From Choristoneura fumiferana (Eukaryota > Arthropoda > Insecta > Lepidoptera > Tortricidae), in NCBI RefSeq assembly GCF_025370935.1, contig NC_133481.1, positions 7,034,359-7,098,358 of the forward strand: a stretch of DNA of 64,000 nt, given 5' to 3'. Both the position numbers and the translations under genes were made by a program. Shown here piece after piece: positions 12,983 through 23,714 of the stretch; position 1 is the stretch's first letter, and each line of letters starts with the position of its first letter. The notes beneath the pieces were generated by a model. That model ran no database searches, was not told the DNA's origin, and saw only the letters and a list, made by a program, of their open reading frames with translations.

Positions 12983-13110
12983 CAGAAGGGATACTACGAA
13001 ACTCGAAGTTCGTATCGTACCGTCCCTCTCGCTCTCGTATTAAATATTATAAGTGTCAGAGGGACCGCACGACACGAACTTCGAGTTTCGAGTTTCGTAG
13101 TAGCCCTGCT
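12983..13110. repeat. MITE, family A
   Basis: About 128 bp, almost fully self-complementary: it begins with cagaagggatactacgaaac and ends gtttcgtagtagccctgct, with the tcgaagttcg and gtccctct blocks mirrored inside. Non-coding; the transposase source is unknown. Confidence 0.8.
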
Positions 13111-14556
13111 AGCCAGACTACCAGGACATCACTAACAGATTATTGTACTGTCACGCAATTATTTATATTAATATACTTTCTTATTTCATGGTCATTGTAT
13201 TCAAATGATGATATACGTACGATCACTCCTGTTTTTATCTCCGTTAAAATAACATAAGACAAGCTGCTTTATTTATTTATTGGTTTTCCTCTCACGTTAG
13301 GCAATTTGCTCCCAACAAAAGGTGGCTTGTTTTCATGAAAAATATTTCAGATATTTGTGAAACACTTATTAATTTATACTTATTTCCACATAACACACTC
13401 ACATCGTGCCTAACACTGATATCATCCATCGGTTCTTGAGCTAAAATAATATCAATCTGTCTGCCGTAACGAGCATTAAACTGATAAACATTGCATAGCC
13501 TAAACCACTGAAGCTAGCACTTGAAGAAGGGATTTATCGAAATTCCCACGGGATAGAGAGCAACTTATTTTAATTTATTTGATGAGTGCGAAGCCGCGGG
13601 ATAAAGTTAGTAGCGTATAGCCAAAGCCTATTCTGAACAGTATTTTTGGGCAGTCTAGTCTTCCGCTACTAACTTCAAGTTTTGTACCTAATAGGGTTTA
13701 TCAGTATATGAAACAGGATTTACCACTACTTACTAGAACTAGTAATGCCGTATTCGCTGGGTGCGAAGTAAGTACTAGGTGGGGGTAATTAAATCTTTCG
13801 CATCGCTCATGCTAAACGAAGAAATAATGTAGGCTCTGTCATCTGTCATATCCTGTTAATAACAAAGCAATTTCTTTAGACTTCACTGCCCAATTTTATT
13901 ACTTAATAGATGTTTGTCTTATGATGCCAGCTTGAATTATTCAACACTGTCCATTGTTACATCCCGGACATGTCCAGTAGATAGTTACCAACAATTTTCC
14001 TTTTGAAACGGTTTGTGGTTGAAATGTTATATTGTGAGTGATACTCACAAACCCGGTCTTCAAAATGATACTTATTTCGATCTGAAAACGATTTTTAATT
14101 TATTACTAACGATACTATAACAATAAAATTGTATAATGTTTACTACTATTTAAAGAAACCATTAAAGTAGCTTAAACTTTTTGTTTTACAGTAAAAGTAC
14201 AACTAAACATGAAGTAAGTAAACAAACTGACAACCAAAATAAAACACACTTTTTGAATAAATTTTACTTACCTCATTTAATTTTAATGACTAAAATTGAA
14301 TTCACCACCCTTTGTCCACCCAAATGACGGTACGTATCACAGTAATTTTGTATTATGAATTATAATACGTGATAAGTTTGATTTTTGTCACAATCACAAT
14401 GTCGCGATGAAATTTCAAAACGTCAGAGCCTCAGAGCCAACAAAGTTGCAGACGCTAGGTGGCGCTGATGTCGTGCACAGAGCCAATATTTGTAGAGGTG
14501 AGAAACGGAGGAAAATTATACCAGTACTTACTAGTTTACGAACAAGTACATAGTAA

Positions 14557-14700
14557 GGACGCTGTTTTGCAATACTGAGTCAACCCACTGTCATTTAGCA
14601 ATACATACAATGTCAACTGTTAAAATTATTTTCGAAGGGTTGACATTGTATTGCAGAATTAATCAGGGTTGACTGACACACTATTGCATAACAGCGTCCG
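14557..14700. repeat. MITE, family C (ggacgctgtt ends)
   Basis: About 144 bp with ends ggacgctgttttgcaatac and gtattgcataacagcgtcc-like. Inner blocks gagtcaaccc/gggttgact and acaatgtcaac/gttgacattgt are also mirrored. Confidence 0.75.
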
Positions 14701-14730
14701 AACAATTGTGGTTCCGTTAAACGTCGTAGG

Positions 14731-14866
14731 TACAGTCACCAGCATTAATATCTGCCACATCGGAGCGTGCAAAAATATCTGACACGTCCTTCCGGCTCTA
14801 GAAATAGAGTCGTATCAGATATTTATGAACGCTTGTTGTGTCAGATATTGGTGCTGGTGACTGTAC
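14731..14866. repeat. MITE, family D (tacagtcaccagc ends)
   Basis: About 136 bp. Left tacagtcaccagcattaata, right tattggtgctggtgactgta, with ctagaaatagagtcgtatca and the atatctgacac/gtgtcagatat pair inside. Two more copies are at 33306-33437 and 51625-51751. Confidence 0.85.
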
Positions 14867-15757
14867 AATTATTGTAAGCTCATAGACTAACGTTCAATAA
14901 ATTAAATAGGACCCCATAAGTTTTATTTACATTTAAAATTAATTCATTTAAAAAGAGAGCATTGTGTGTGTACATTGTGTCTTAAGGGCGGTAAGTGAGG
15001 AATACTAACGAGGTTCTGTTAGAAGACTGAGGGCTTTAATAAGTCGATGTTCGTAATTCCAGTACCGCCCGTGCGGCACACAAGGTTATCATCACATTTG
15101 CAAGTAAAATTGTGAAAGTAAATATTACTTTTACAAAAATTTCCGATACCTTAGGCTGCGTTCTCGGGCGATGACTCATTTACCGACGTTGGGTTTCATG
15201 ACAAGAAAAAAGGTCGAGGGTTTTATTTGGGGGGTTGCTACTTGCAACCAAGATAGCCAGCATGTTACGACACTGTTTACGAGCAAGTGTGATGTAAAGT
15301 GCTTTAACTACATGCTAGTAACATAATAAAACATCGATTGTACAAAGAACTTACTTATGCCCAGATACTTTTACCTTGTCGCACCAATAAAAATGTGGTG
15401 TATTTAGTTAAGATCAAATTGCTAAATACACAAACTTGAAGAGTAACATGACTTGATACATAAGAGATACATCAAATAAACGCACATTTTTAACCTTCTT
15501 TTTCCCAAATATGTATGAATAAAAAATAATTTAATAACAGTAATATTACGTCATCACTTATAAACCTTTTACACTGTTTTACCGCATGTACTAAATTAAT
15601 TTTAATTATTGATTATCTTTTAAACGACAAATTGATATGATCTGTTAATCCCTTTACGAAAATCGGAATCAATACAATGTGTATGTGTATTTGTAATTAG
15701 TAATAAGTATATTTTACGAGACAAATAAGGTGATCAATTTTTTATTATTTGTTACAG

Positions 15758-15819
15758 ATGAGACATGGAAAACCTTGGCCTTTAAAAACTCAGAGGCAGC
15801 CCTTGCAAAATTATTGAAG
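15758..15819 (+). CDS. candidate internal exon of the same small gene
   Basis: A 62-nt segment with a very good acceptor (attatttgttacag|ATGAG) and donor (TTGAAG|gtaaat). The frame reads ETWKTLAFKNSEAALAKLLK, an amphipathic, helix-like sequence. Phase 1 in, phase 0 out. Not recognised as a known family. The quality of both splice sites is the main support. Confidence 0.4.
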
Positions 15820-15845
15820 GTAAATGAATATGGAAGGTGCTAACC

Positions 15846-15980
15846 TTTTAACCGCCATGGTCGGCCACAGCTGTCAATTTTTTTTTTCTGAAAATCTTTC
15901 CTTATGCGCCACGAAATGCCGACATGGCCACTATGGCACTTTTTTCAGCTGTCGTGTTTTACCGACCGTGGCGGTCAAAG
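15846..15980. repeat. inverted-repeat element directly after candidate exon 15758
   Basis: accgccatggtcggccacag pairs with ccgaccgtggcggt, and cagctgtca with the agctgtcgtg region. Starts about 25 bp after the candidate donor. Confidence 0.6.
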
Positions 15981-16091
15981 TGCTTGTCATAGCCTAAATT
16001 AAATGAAGATATTATGACTTTGACCTTGAATACTTAGAGATTTTTAATTTACATGATGATATATTTTATTTTTGTCTTCTTTTCCCGACAG

Positions 16092-16121
16092 ATATATAAT
16101 GACGAACACCATTTTATCTGA
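16092..16121 (+). CDS. candidate alternative last exon (a)
   Basis: After the acceptor ttcttttcccgacag the phase-0 frame adds IYNDEHHFI and stops (TGA), giving a predicted 39-residue product. In another frame the same sequence is open for 70 codons after the acceptor (to 16302), so the true frame is uncertain. A degenerate copy of this exon and its acceptor lies at 18370-18440. Confidence 0.25.
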   Translation: MYNDEHHFI

Positions 16122-17340
16122 TGATAAAATTCGTCGAAAATATAAAATTTTGTGCTTCAAAAATAATACAAAAACTCTGTATTATTTTCAGAATGGAAAT
16201 TGGCTGGCTTCAGGAGGACTGGAATTTGGAGCTGGAACTACTCAAGAATTGATAAAAATACATGAATTTCATAACTATATATACCTACTAAAAAACATTT
16301 AACTGTAGAAAAAAAAAACATTATTTTCGTGGTTTGCACTAAAGTACTATTCAATGGAAAAATCAATTGTGTAAAAAGCATTTTTCACTTACTTTAGTTA
16401 CTTACATTTGATCCCGATATATTCACATTCAATGAGCTCACCACTGTTGTGTAAATATGTTTATTTTATAGAATTATTGGAAGACGAAAATTTATATTTG
16501 TCAAATTTAGAATTTCTATGAGTCTCTGGAAATTTAGTACCAACAAAATTAATTATTTGACTGAACCAACCTTACCTACCGATAATTATGGCTGGCTCTG
16601 CAAATGTAGATATAATTATTTGTGTTAAGTTACACTATTTAATGAAGGTTATAAAGGTTTCTAATCCTATCCTACTATCCTACTTCCTACTATAGACTAA
16701 TCCTACTAATATTATAATGTGAAAGTTTGTGCTTCTTCACGCTGAAAACGGATATGAAATTTGGCGACAACAAATAGGATACTTTTTATCCGATGTAGGG
16801 ATAAAATCTTGAAATTCAGCTTAGAGTCATGAAATTTGACCATGATTGTTTTTAATGTAATGTCAATGAAAAAACGATTTAATTTTCGGCTATAACCCCT
16901 AAACATTAAAATGAACAAAAATTATTTACTGTGAGAAATTTAAAAGCTTCACATCACTATTAGTTTTCGTGGTTAATGCACAAAACATAGTTATTTTCGT
17001 GGTTTGCACTAGTTATTTTTGCATTAATTACCTGAGAAAAATATGTTAGTTATAAAAATTACCTACTTACTGTAAATGTGGAATATCTGACAAAACATAC
17101 CTCTCTTTACGCCTTGATTAGAAATTGTCACATTGATTCATTCATACTAAGTTGTATACAACGGTAGTAATCATTTTCTGAACAAACATTCATGTATAAA
17201 TGTACATCGTGTCCTATAGTTGTGTTTTGCTGTATTGTTAAAGGGTGAGTTGATTTTTCTTAGTAAGAGTATTGAAAAAAAAATATGGAGAATATTCCAT
17301 ACATAATAATATCACATTTTAAACTTTCGTGATTCTCACT

Positions 17341-18327
17341 CATAGTCAAAATACCCATATACGGGACTTATCACGCTATTTTTACATAAGTAATATTTAC
17401 CTCGACGTTTCGGCAACATTACAGTTGCCGTGGTCACGAGTAGACTGAAATGTGGGGTGTCAAGTCTGCCTAGCAGCGCGAGTTCTTCGAACGATCACTA
17501 ATAGTACCGGCACTCGTATCACGAACTACCCGCACTTGGTCACTTTTATTAGTCACCTTATAAAACCGACACACAACACTAACAACGTCCGATCGTCCCT
17601 CCGAACATTCATCCCTACGCCGACACTTATTAATAACAGGATTCCACGAAGATGAAAGCTTATACCCATCGTCCCGTTTGAAATTCTTATGCTTTTTTAT
17701 TTCAACTGCTTCACGTACCATTCTTGAGTAAAAATGACGTTCCGTGGACAGAATTTTGGGATTGCGAAGCTCAATCCAGTGGTTTGGCCCTGACTCCAAC
17801 AAATGCTCGGCTATGGCTGACTTGTTTACCTGGCAATTTTTAACAGCTGCAATGTGTTCCTTGACCCAAACCACTGGATTGAGCTTCGCAATCCCAAAAT
17901 TCTGTCCACGGAACGTCATTTTTACTCAAGAATGGTACGTGAAGCAGTTGAAATAAAAAAGCATAAGAATTTCAACCGGGACGATGGGTATAAAAGCTTT
18001 CATCTTCGTGGAATCCTGTTATTAATAAGTGTCGGCGTAGGGATAAATGTTCGGAGGGACGATCGGACGTTGTTAGTGTTGTGTGTCGGTTTTATAAGGT
18101 GAATAATAAAAGTGACCAAGTGCGGGTAGTTCGTGATACGAGTGCCGGTACTATTAGGGATCAAGTGCGGGTAGTTCGAAGAACTCGCGCTGCTAGGCAG
18201 ACTTGACACCCCACATTTCAGTCTACTCGTGACCTCGGGAACTGTAACGTTGCCGAAACGTCGAGGTAAATATTACTTGTGTAAAAATAGCGTGTTAAGT
18301 CCCGTATATGGTATTTTGACTATAAAA
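17341..18327. mobile_element. Penelope-like element 3' end as a near-perfect inverted duplication
   Basis: Arms about 17341-17781 and 17862-18327 with an 80-bp loop. Both encode the C-terminal region of a Penelope-like retroelement: minus strand 17919-17470 and plus strand 17854-18102 contain NPKILSTERHFYSRMVREA, EIKKHKNF and RDDGYK, with KSAIAEHLLESG upstream in the longer one. This region follows the GIY-YIG endonuclease in such elements. Flanking cctcgacgtttcggcaac and tatacgggacttatcacgct blocks are also mirrored. Fold-back structure is common in Penelope insertions. Confidence 0.78.
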
Positions 18328-18369
18328 TATCAGTTTCAATTAACCACGTCATTGTGATATTTGAAATTA

Positions 18370-18440
18370 AAATGATGATTTACCTTTTTGTCTTCTTTTC
18401 CCGACTGATGCCTAATGATGCACACTATTCTATATTATAC
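18370..18440 (+). pseudogene. degenerate copy of the 16060-16130 intron/exon boundary
   Basis: Shares the block gtcttcttttcccgac and the following aatgatg-type sequence with 16060-16130, but the acceptor is changed from gacag to gactg. The two copies are separated by a Penelope-like palindrome. Confidence 0.55.
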
Positions 18441-18516
18441 TGATAACAGGAATAATTATTGAAATTTGTTATTAGGTGCTCTGAATAAGTATATAATTTT
18501 TTTTTCTTTGTTACAG

Positions 18517-18561
18517 ATCACGAGACCCGACTTCTGTAAAAAAAGCGTAAAATATTTATAA
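18517..18561 (+). CDS. candidate alternative last exon (b)
   Basis: After a strong acceptor (ttctttgttacag|ATCACG) the phase-0 frame reads ITRPDFCKKSVKYL and stops. An AATAAA at 18592 lies about 30 nt downstream, as expected for a terminal exon. Joined to 945-972 and 15758-15819 it would give a 44-residue protein of unknown function. Confidence 0.3.
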   Translation: MTRPDFCKKSVKYL

Positions 18562-18599
18562 GGGAACATTATTTAGACTGATAAATAGGCTAATAAATA

Positions 18600-21500
18600 G
18601 GGCAATTTATTGTAACTGTGATACTCAAATTTATACTTACATTACAATTTTTATAATGAGTTTTTTTTTTATCATCTTACGCTCTCTGTGTGCTGAATGT
18701 GCTGCCTCATCGTGATAGACCAATCGATCGTGATTGAGGTAGGCAATAGACCAATGATTCCTTGAGCTGTTGGTACTCATGGGCGGTAGTTACCATATCA
18801 TTTCCCATCAGATGACCCGTATGCTCGTTTGCCACTCTCTCATAGTAAAAAAAATCTTTGAAATTTTGACAAAACACAGGCTTACGAAAAATTGTAATCT
18901 TTGAGAGCATTGGTTGTTAGTAGTGTCGGACTGAAGTTTCGGTTTCGGTTTTGGCAGGTTTCGGCTTCAAAAGCATGTTGCGGCCGAAGGTTCGGTTTCC
19001 TAGCATTAGTTGGACATTAGTTTGTTTCGTACCAGGTGGCAAAATGGATAAATAACACACATAGTTACTTATAGCATTTATTTTTGAATTGAATCCTTTT
19101 GTGCTTACACAGTAAACACATGATCTCAACACTTACAAACTAAAAATATACTAAAACAAAAATAATGGTTATTTCGATAATTTATAAAACGTGGCTTGTG
19201 CAAGTTGATGTTCCACTCGTTCTTATGTCAACTCTTACAGTGGTTTGTTGGAGGTCCTACCATAATTTCGTGCTTTTGGGATGATATTTTGAATAATAAT
19301 ACATTTATTGTGCTGAGATATCGTGCAATATGCCATAATTGTTTATTTATTTATTTTGGGGTGCCCCGTCATCACCGCGTTACATTTTACCAATGCCAAC
19401 GCAATATATACGATTTAGTTACACTATTCTAATATATTGCTATCTTTTTCTTTTTAGTCTATAGAAATATCGAATGACTTTTAGGTTATGCTTCGAAAAT
19501 GCTACTATCCGTGACTTCAATATACTTTTTTATAAAATTAAAATATTAAGTCTTGAAGTTGTGTGCTCTGCGTTAAGTTAGGTGTCTTAGTGCCCAATAG
19601 CGATACCTTTACCTAGAGATAACATATGCTGCATATCGGCTGTTTGCTCCGGGGCTATGTGGGCATAGATATAGGTCCATAATATATTACATAACTGTAA
19701 ATAGGCCTTCATTACAAATAAAGAAGGAAAACGTGATGTTGATAAGTGCACAATAATTACAAGTAAACGAATTAAGAACATCGGTTAGAGGGTTTATGGA
19801 AAAGACTAGATATCACATGGTTTTGAGCTATGTCTAGGTTTACTTATAAAGTGTAGGTACGTATGTTTAAAAAATGTATTATGTACCATGCCTCCGTCTA
19901 CACGTTTGTAGGCTGTTGATCAAATTCATTTGTACCAGCAAGCACGAAGACAAATTGGAGGTCGTTCACACTAAGCTGCACCGTGACGCCCAACAGACAG
20001 TCCTTTTTTCATATTTGTGTAGCGTTCGTTACCATTAAACGTTAGACTATAAAAACTAAACTTCTGTCGGAAGTCTGATCAATGGTGAAGAAAAATTTAC
20101 ATTAAGTACCTACTTTTCACAAAGTAGTAGTGTTTGTCTCTAAATATCGAGAAACAAAAAAATACAGTACTCAAAAATTAAAAAATGCATGTATTCACAA
20201 AAGTGAAAATTATTAACATTTCAAAATTGACTGTGGTTTGTAAGTGTACTAGATGTACGTTTTCTGCGTGAATATCTATTGCTCATAGTAGCATTCACAA
20301 TACACATTTTGGGGCTGGTCGGATCAGTCTGGTGTGGTGATTGGGGATCCACCGCCCGAACTCCACAGGACAGCCAGCAACGCAAAAATAACCTACACCG
20401 AAGCATAAATTCGTGCAAAATACATCGTGGCTCAAAATTTTATTAAGTAAATATTACAGTTGGTCAGTCGAAAAAATTGAGCACTTTTTAACGTATTATA
20501 TTGCACAAATCGTCAACTCTATTATTTCTAAGTGTAATGCTATGGCTGGGGTTGCCTATCGAACCATGTTAGAAAAAAACATCTATGGAGTGTTGTTATA
20601 CGTATCTTACATTCTAAGTGTGAACTAATGATGCGTCTGTGCGCGGGAACCGCGCGCCGCGCCGACAACGCGCGGGCGAGGCGCGCGCCACCCGGCGCGC
20701 TTGTTTCCTTGCAAGGACGCTCCATGCACGCATATACATAACTACTCCTTATTGTAACTACCTATCTATTACTTTAAGAGTTATTTTTTATTTCAATTTC
20801 TTTAAAGCGTACATTTTTATTCTTATTAGGAGGTCCTTAATACGAAATTCGTATCATTAACAAAACTTTCTGCGTTACAAGTAGGTACTAGAATAGTGCA
20901 ATTTATATGCAAAATTAAACCAAAGGGCTATTCGATACGAAAAATAAACTAACAGCAAACGTAATTCTAAACAGTCTTCGCTATGACTGGTCAACTATAG
21001 GTGGGATCGCTCCAGGAACCGATACAATAACGATGCCTCGAAATAAAATTATAACAGACCAACCCGGTACCCGGATAATGGATAAATATACAAAAACAAT
21101 TGACTGGACATTGCAATACTTAAAGTATTGAGCAGCGCGAGCCGAGAGCCGCACGGGCGCTTCAAAACTCCGGTCTTACCATACAAATAAATAAGTGTAC
21201 AAGATAATATCTACTTATGTTTTTACATATGTACAGTTTAAAAATTATATAACGTAGGTACATAAATAAAATAATCAATAAATTTGTACTTGAAAATAAT
21301 GCATTAATGAATTTGAAACGAAGTTCAATTTGCAATTTCTTGAACGTTATAAGACTAAAACCCTACTTAAAATTACTTTGTTGCATATTTTTGTAACCAA
21401 GCCTGCGTGGCCGGCGCTGAACCCGCCTGTTCGCTTGTAGTGCTGGGGCCGATTGCAGCTTGCTGGCTCGTTCAAACGACGTAGCTGATGGTACAGTATA

Positions 21501-21774
21501 GGTACATACAGCCGCCTCATGATTCGCAGCCCGCGGCCAGCCGAGCGCCGACCGCGCGGGCTCTAATATAAATTTGTATCTATAATTAGTTACAATACAA
21601 TATAATTTGGTATGAGCGGTGTCGTGGATGCTTCCCCGCTCATACCTAAAGCGTTTAGGTGAACGTGTCTGCCGCACTGCCTGCTTGCCGGCCGGCGGTA
21701 AGGGCGCTCTCCCTATTATGGCACATCTTGGCTTCGTTTCAACTAACATACCTACTCATGTTTATTATCACGAG
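18600..21774. other. intergenic sequence between candidate gene and tutl
   Basis: No convincing gene. Contains a repeat rich in cggtttcgg-type motifs near 18920-19000 and a short extremely GC-rich, self-complementary patch at 20640-20705. The segment 21400-21750 is moderately GC-rich and may be distal tutl 3' UTR. Confidence 0.35.
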
Positions 21775-21906
21775 TGTTCTACTCGTGACCACGGCCATTG
21801 TAATGTGACTAAAACGTCGAGGTAAATACCTATTAAATGTCGTGTGTTTAGCGTGATAAGTTCCGTTTGTGGTATTTTAATTATGAGTGAAAATCGCGAG
21901 TTTTAA
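21775..21906 (+). mobile_element. Penelope-like terminal fragment
   Basis: Diverged copy of the terminal region at 29220-29355: tactcgtgaccacggccatt, acgtcgaggtaaat, agcgtgataagttccg. It lies just beyond the likely 3' end of tutl. Confidence 0.6.
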
Positions 21907-22774
21907 ACATTAGTGTCTACTCATATTTTGCAATGAAATCGCTATATTTATATTTATTTGTTTTTATTTATACTGGTCGTGGATAAACGTCTTACTTCCA
22001 AATCAATAAGTAAGTGGTAATTTATTTTTAAAACAAAAGTAAAAATGTTTATTTCATGTAGTGTGTTATACAAAAAAACTTTTCATGAAGGAAAGCAAGC
22101 AAGCAGTGCGAATACAAAACGCCACGGCATCCACTTTCTACATACTTATATTACTTTTATTTTAACAGTCATTTGCTTCGAGTGACTGGAGTCATTGTTT
22201 CCTAAAAGCTATCATTAGATATCTAGTCGTCACCAGCGGCGATTGCGGGCTGGGGACCAAGGTGGGATGTTTACTCTAAGACGGCCGACACGTAACGGTC
22301 GGTAAAGTAACGGATGCAGTTCTAGCGCAGGCAGCTGCGCAGCGTCCTGCAACGCGTGTCACCAAACTGACGCGATGAAGACCCGCGGAGTCCTCGTCGA
22401 CTCTACGGGCCCTGCTCCGCTCCGCTCTACGGCGCGGCCACATCGTTACGTGTACGGCCGCCGTCACGTGACAATACGAACGTATCAAACCATAATCGTA
22501 TCTATTTCGGAGTATCGCCTCATCGAAGCAAAACTCGGTGGGCCGCTACTAGTGGTACTTTAAATCGGAGGCAAAATTGTCGGAAGAATCATGATTGTGC
22601 CCAATATAGTTCAATATCTCTTTCGATTTCGAAGTCGAACAAGGAAGTATCTACGCGTGACACCTAAACGGTACAAACATGTCGAGGGATATCGAATCTA
22701 GTTCGCGTCTGCTGACCGATTCTCATTGGTGTCCGGAAGGGCGTCTGCGGCACGAAGGACTCGTCAGCGGCCCG
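21907..22774 (-). other. probable tutl 3' UTR
   Basis: Sequence directly after the stop codon, GC-rich near 22250-22470 and then AT-rich. Reading the minus strand, AATAAA-type signals occur around 21945-21970 (TTTATTT runs on the plus strand). No coding potential was seen. The true polyadenylation site cannot be placed, and the UTR may extend further through the GC-richer 21400-21750 segment. Confidence 0.4.
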
Positions 22775-23714
22775 TCAGCAGACGCTCTCGGCGGGCGGCA
22801 ACGGGGCGCGCGGCGCGAGGGGGGCGAGCGGGGACAGCGCGGCCAGCGCGTCGGTGGGCGGCTCGGGCGATCGGCGCCGCAGCGCCTGCCGCTTGCGGAA
22901 CTGCAAGAACTCCTCTTTCATGGCCCGCACGCGCGCCTCCACGTCGTCTCGCTCGGCGCGCGGCCGCGGCCGCTCCGGCGTCGAGGGCGTGGGCGTGCGC
23001 GTGGCGCGGTCCCACTCGTAGTGCACGTCCACGGAGCCCGAGCCGGGGCGCGGCGGCGGCGCGGGTGGCGGCGGCCGGTACGGTGGCGGCCGCCACTCTG
23101 CCAGGCTGCCGGCGCGGCTGCTGCGGTTGTGCTGCGACGAGGACGCGTTCTTGCTGCCGAAGCCGCTGGACGAGGAGCGGCTCTCGGGCGACGCCTCGTG
23201 CGGCGGCGGCGGCTCGGGCGCGCGGCGCGCGTGGCGCGGCAGCGGGCGCCCGCGCGGTCGCAGGAACGCCTCGTGGGAGCCGCGCCGCAGCGAGCGCAGC
23301 CGGAAAGGCGACGGCGGCGTGGGGAACGAGCCCTCGCCGGAGCTCGGGAAGGGCACGGAGCTGAGGTCGGACACGTGCAGCGGTGACCACGGCGTCCAGG
23401 CGGCGGCCCACGGCGGCCAGGGCGGCCACGGCGGCCAGTGCAGCGCCATCGCGGGCGACGACGCCCGGAACAGCGGCGGCGCAGCGGACGGCCGCAAAGG
23501 CGCGCGCAGCCGCGGCAGGAAGCCCCCGTCGTCGGATGACGAGGGCGCGGGGACGGCGCGGGCGAGGGGGAGAGGGAGCCTGAAGGCGCGGGCGAGGGCG
23601 CCGCCCCCGCCGCCGCCGCCCAGCCCGCCACGGACCCCTCGCCGCAGCGCGACGCCGGCCATACCCAGTTGGCCGTGAACCGCAAACACACCACTATACT
23701 CGATATTCCGCGTT
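22775..23714 (-). CDS. tutl: tutl exon 18: distal cytoplasmic tail and stop codon
   Basis: Residues 808-1120. A strongly GC-rich terminal exon, with a Gly run, a WPPWPPWPPW repeat (901-910), SSSSGFGSKN (988-997), a polyproline stretch PPPYRPPPPAPPPRP (1017-1031; possible SH3/WW/EVH1 ligand), a basic helix MKEEFLQFRKRQ (1073-1084) and the C-terminus AESVC. I recall a similar GFGSKN motif and helix in the fly tail. An in-frame TAG 3-5 nt upstream of the chosen acceptor (tttagag|AACGCG, phase 2) limits the exon. A later acceptor is possible, so the first few residues are uncertain. ESVC resembles a weak PDZ ligand. Confidence 0.88.

Larger units (their letters stand above)
973..15757. other. gene-poor, repeat-rich stretch (possible intron)
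   Basis: No host coding sequence was recognised. The elements listed separately (MITEs, a SINE, a large palindrome, a mariner, a tandem duplication) account for a large part; the rest, such as 973-2440 and 13120-14550, is plain AT-rich sequence in which I see nothing. Confidence 0.4.

Noticed and set aside
22679..23678. Long plus- and alternative minus-frame ORFs at 22.7-23.7 kb (up to 258 aa)
   Set aside because: They are shadow frames of the GC-rich turtle tail exon. Only the minus frame ending at 22775 carries the conserved GFGSKN and MKEEFLQFRKRQ motifs and connects by splicing.
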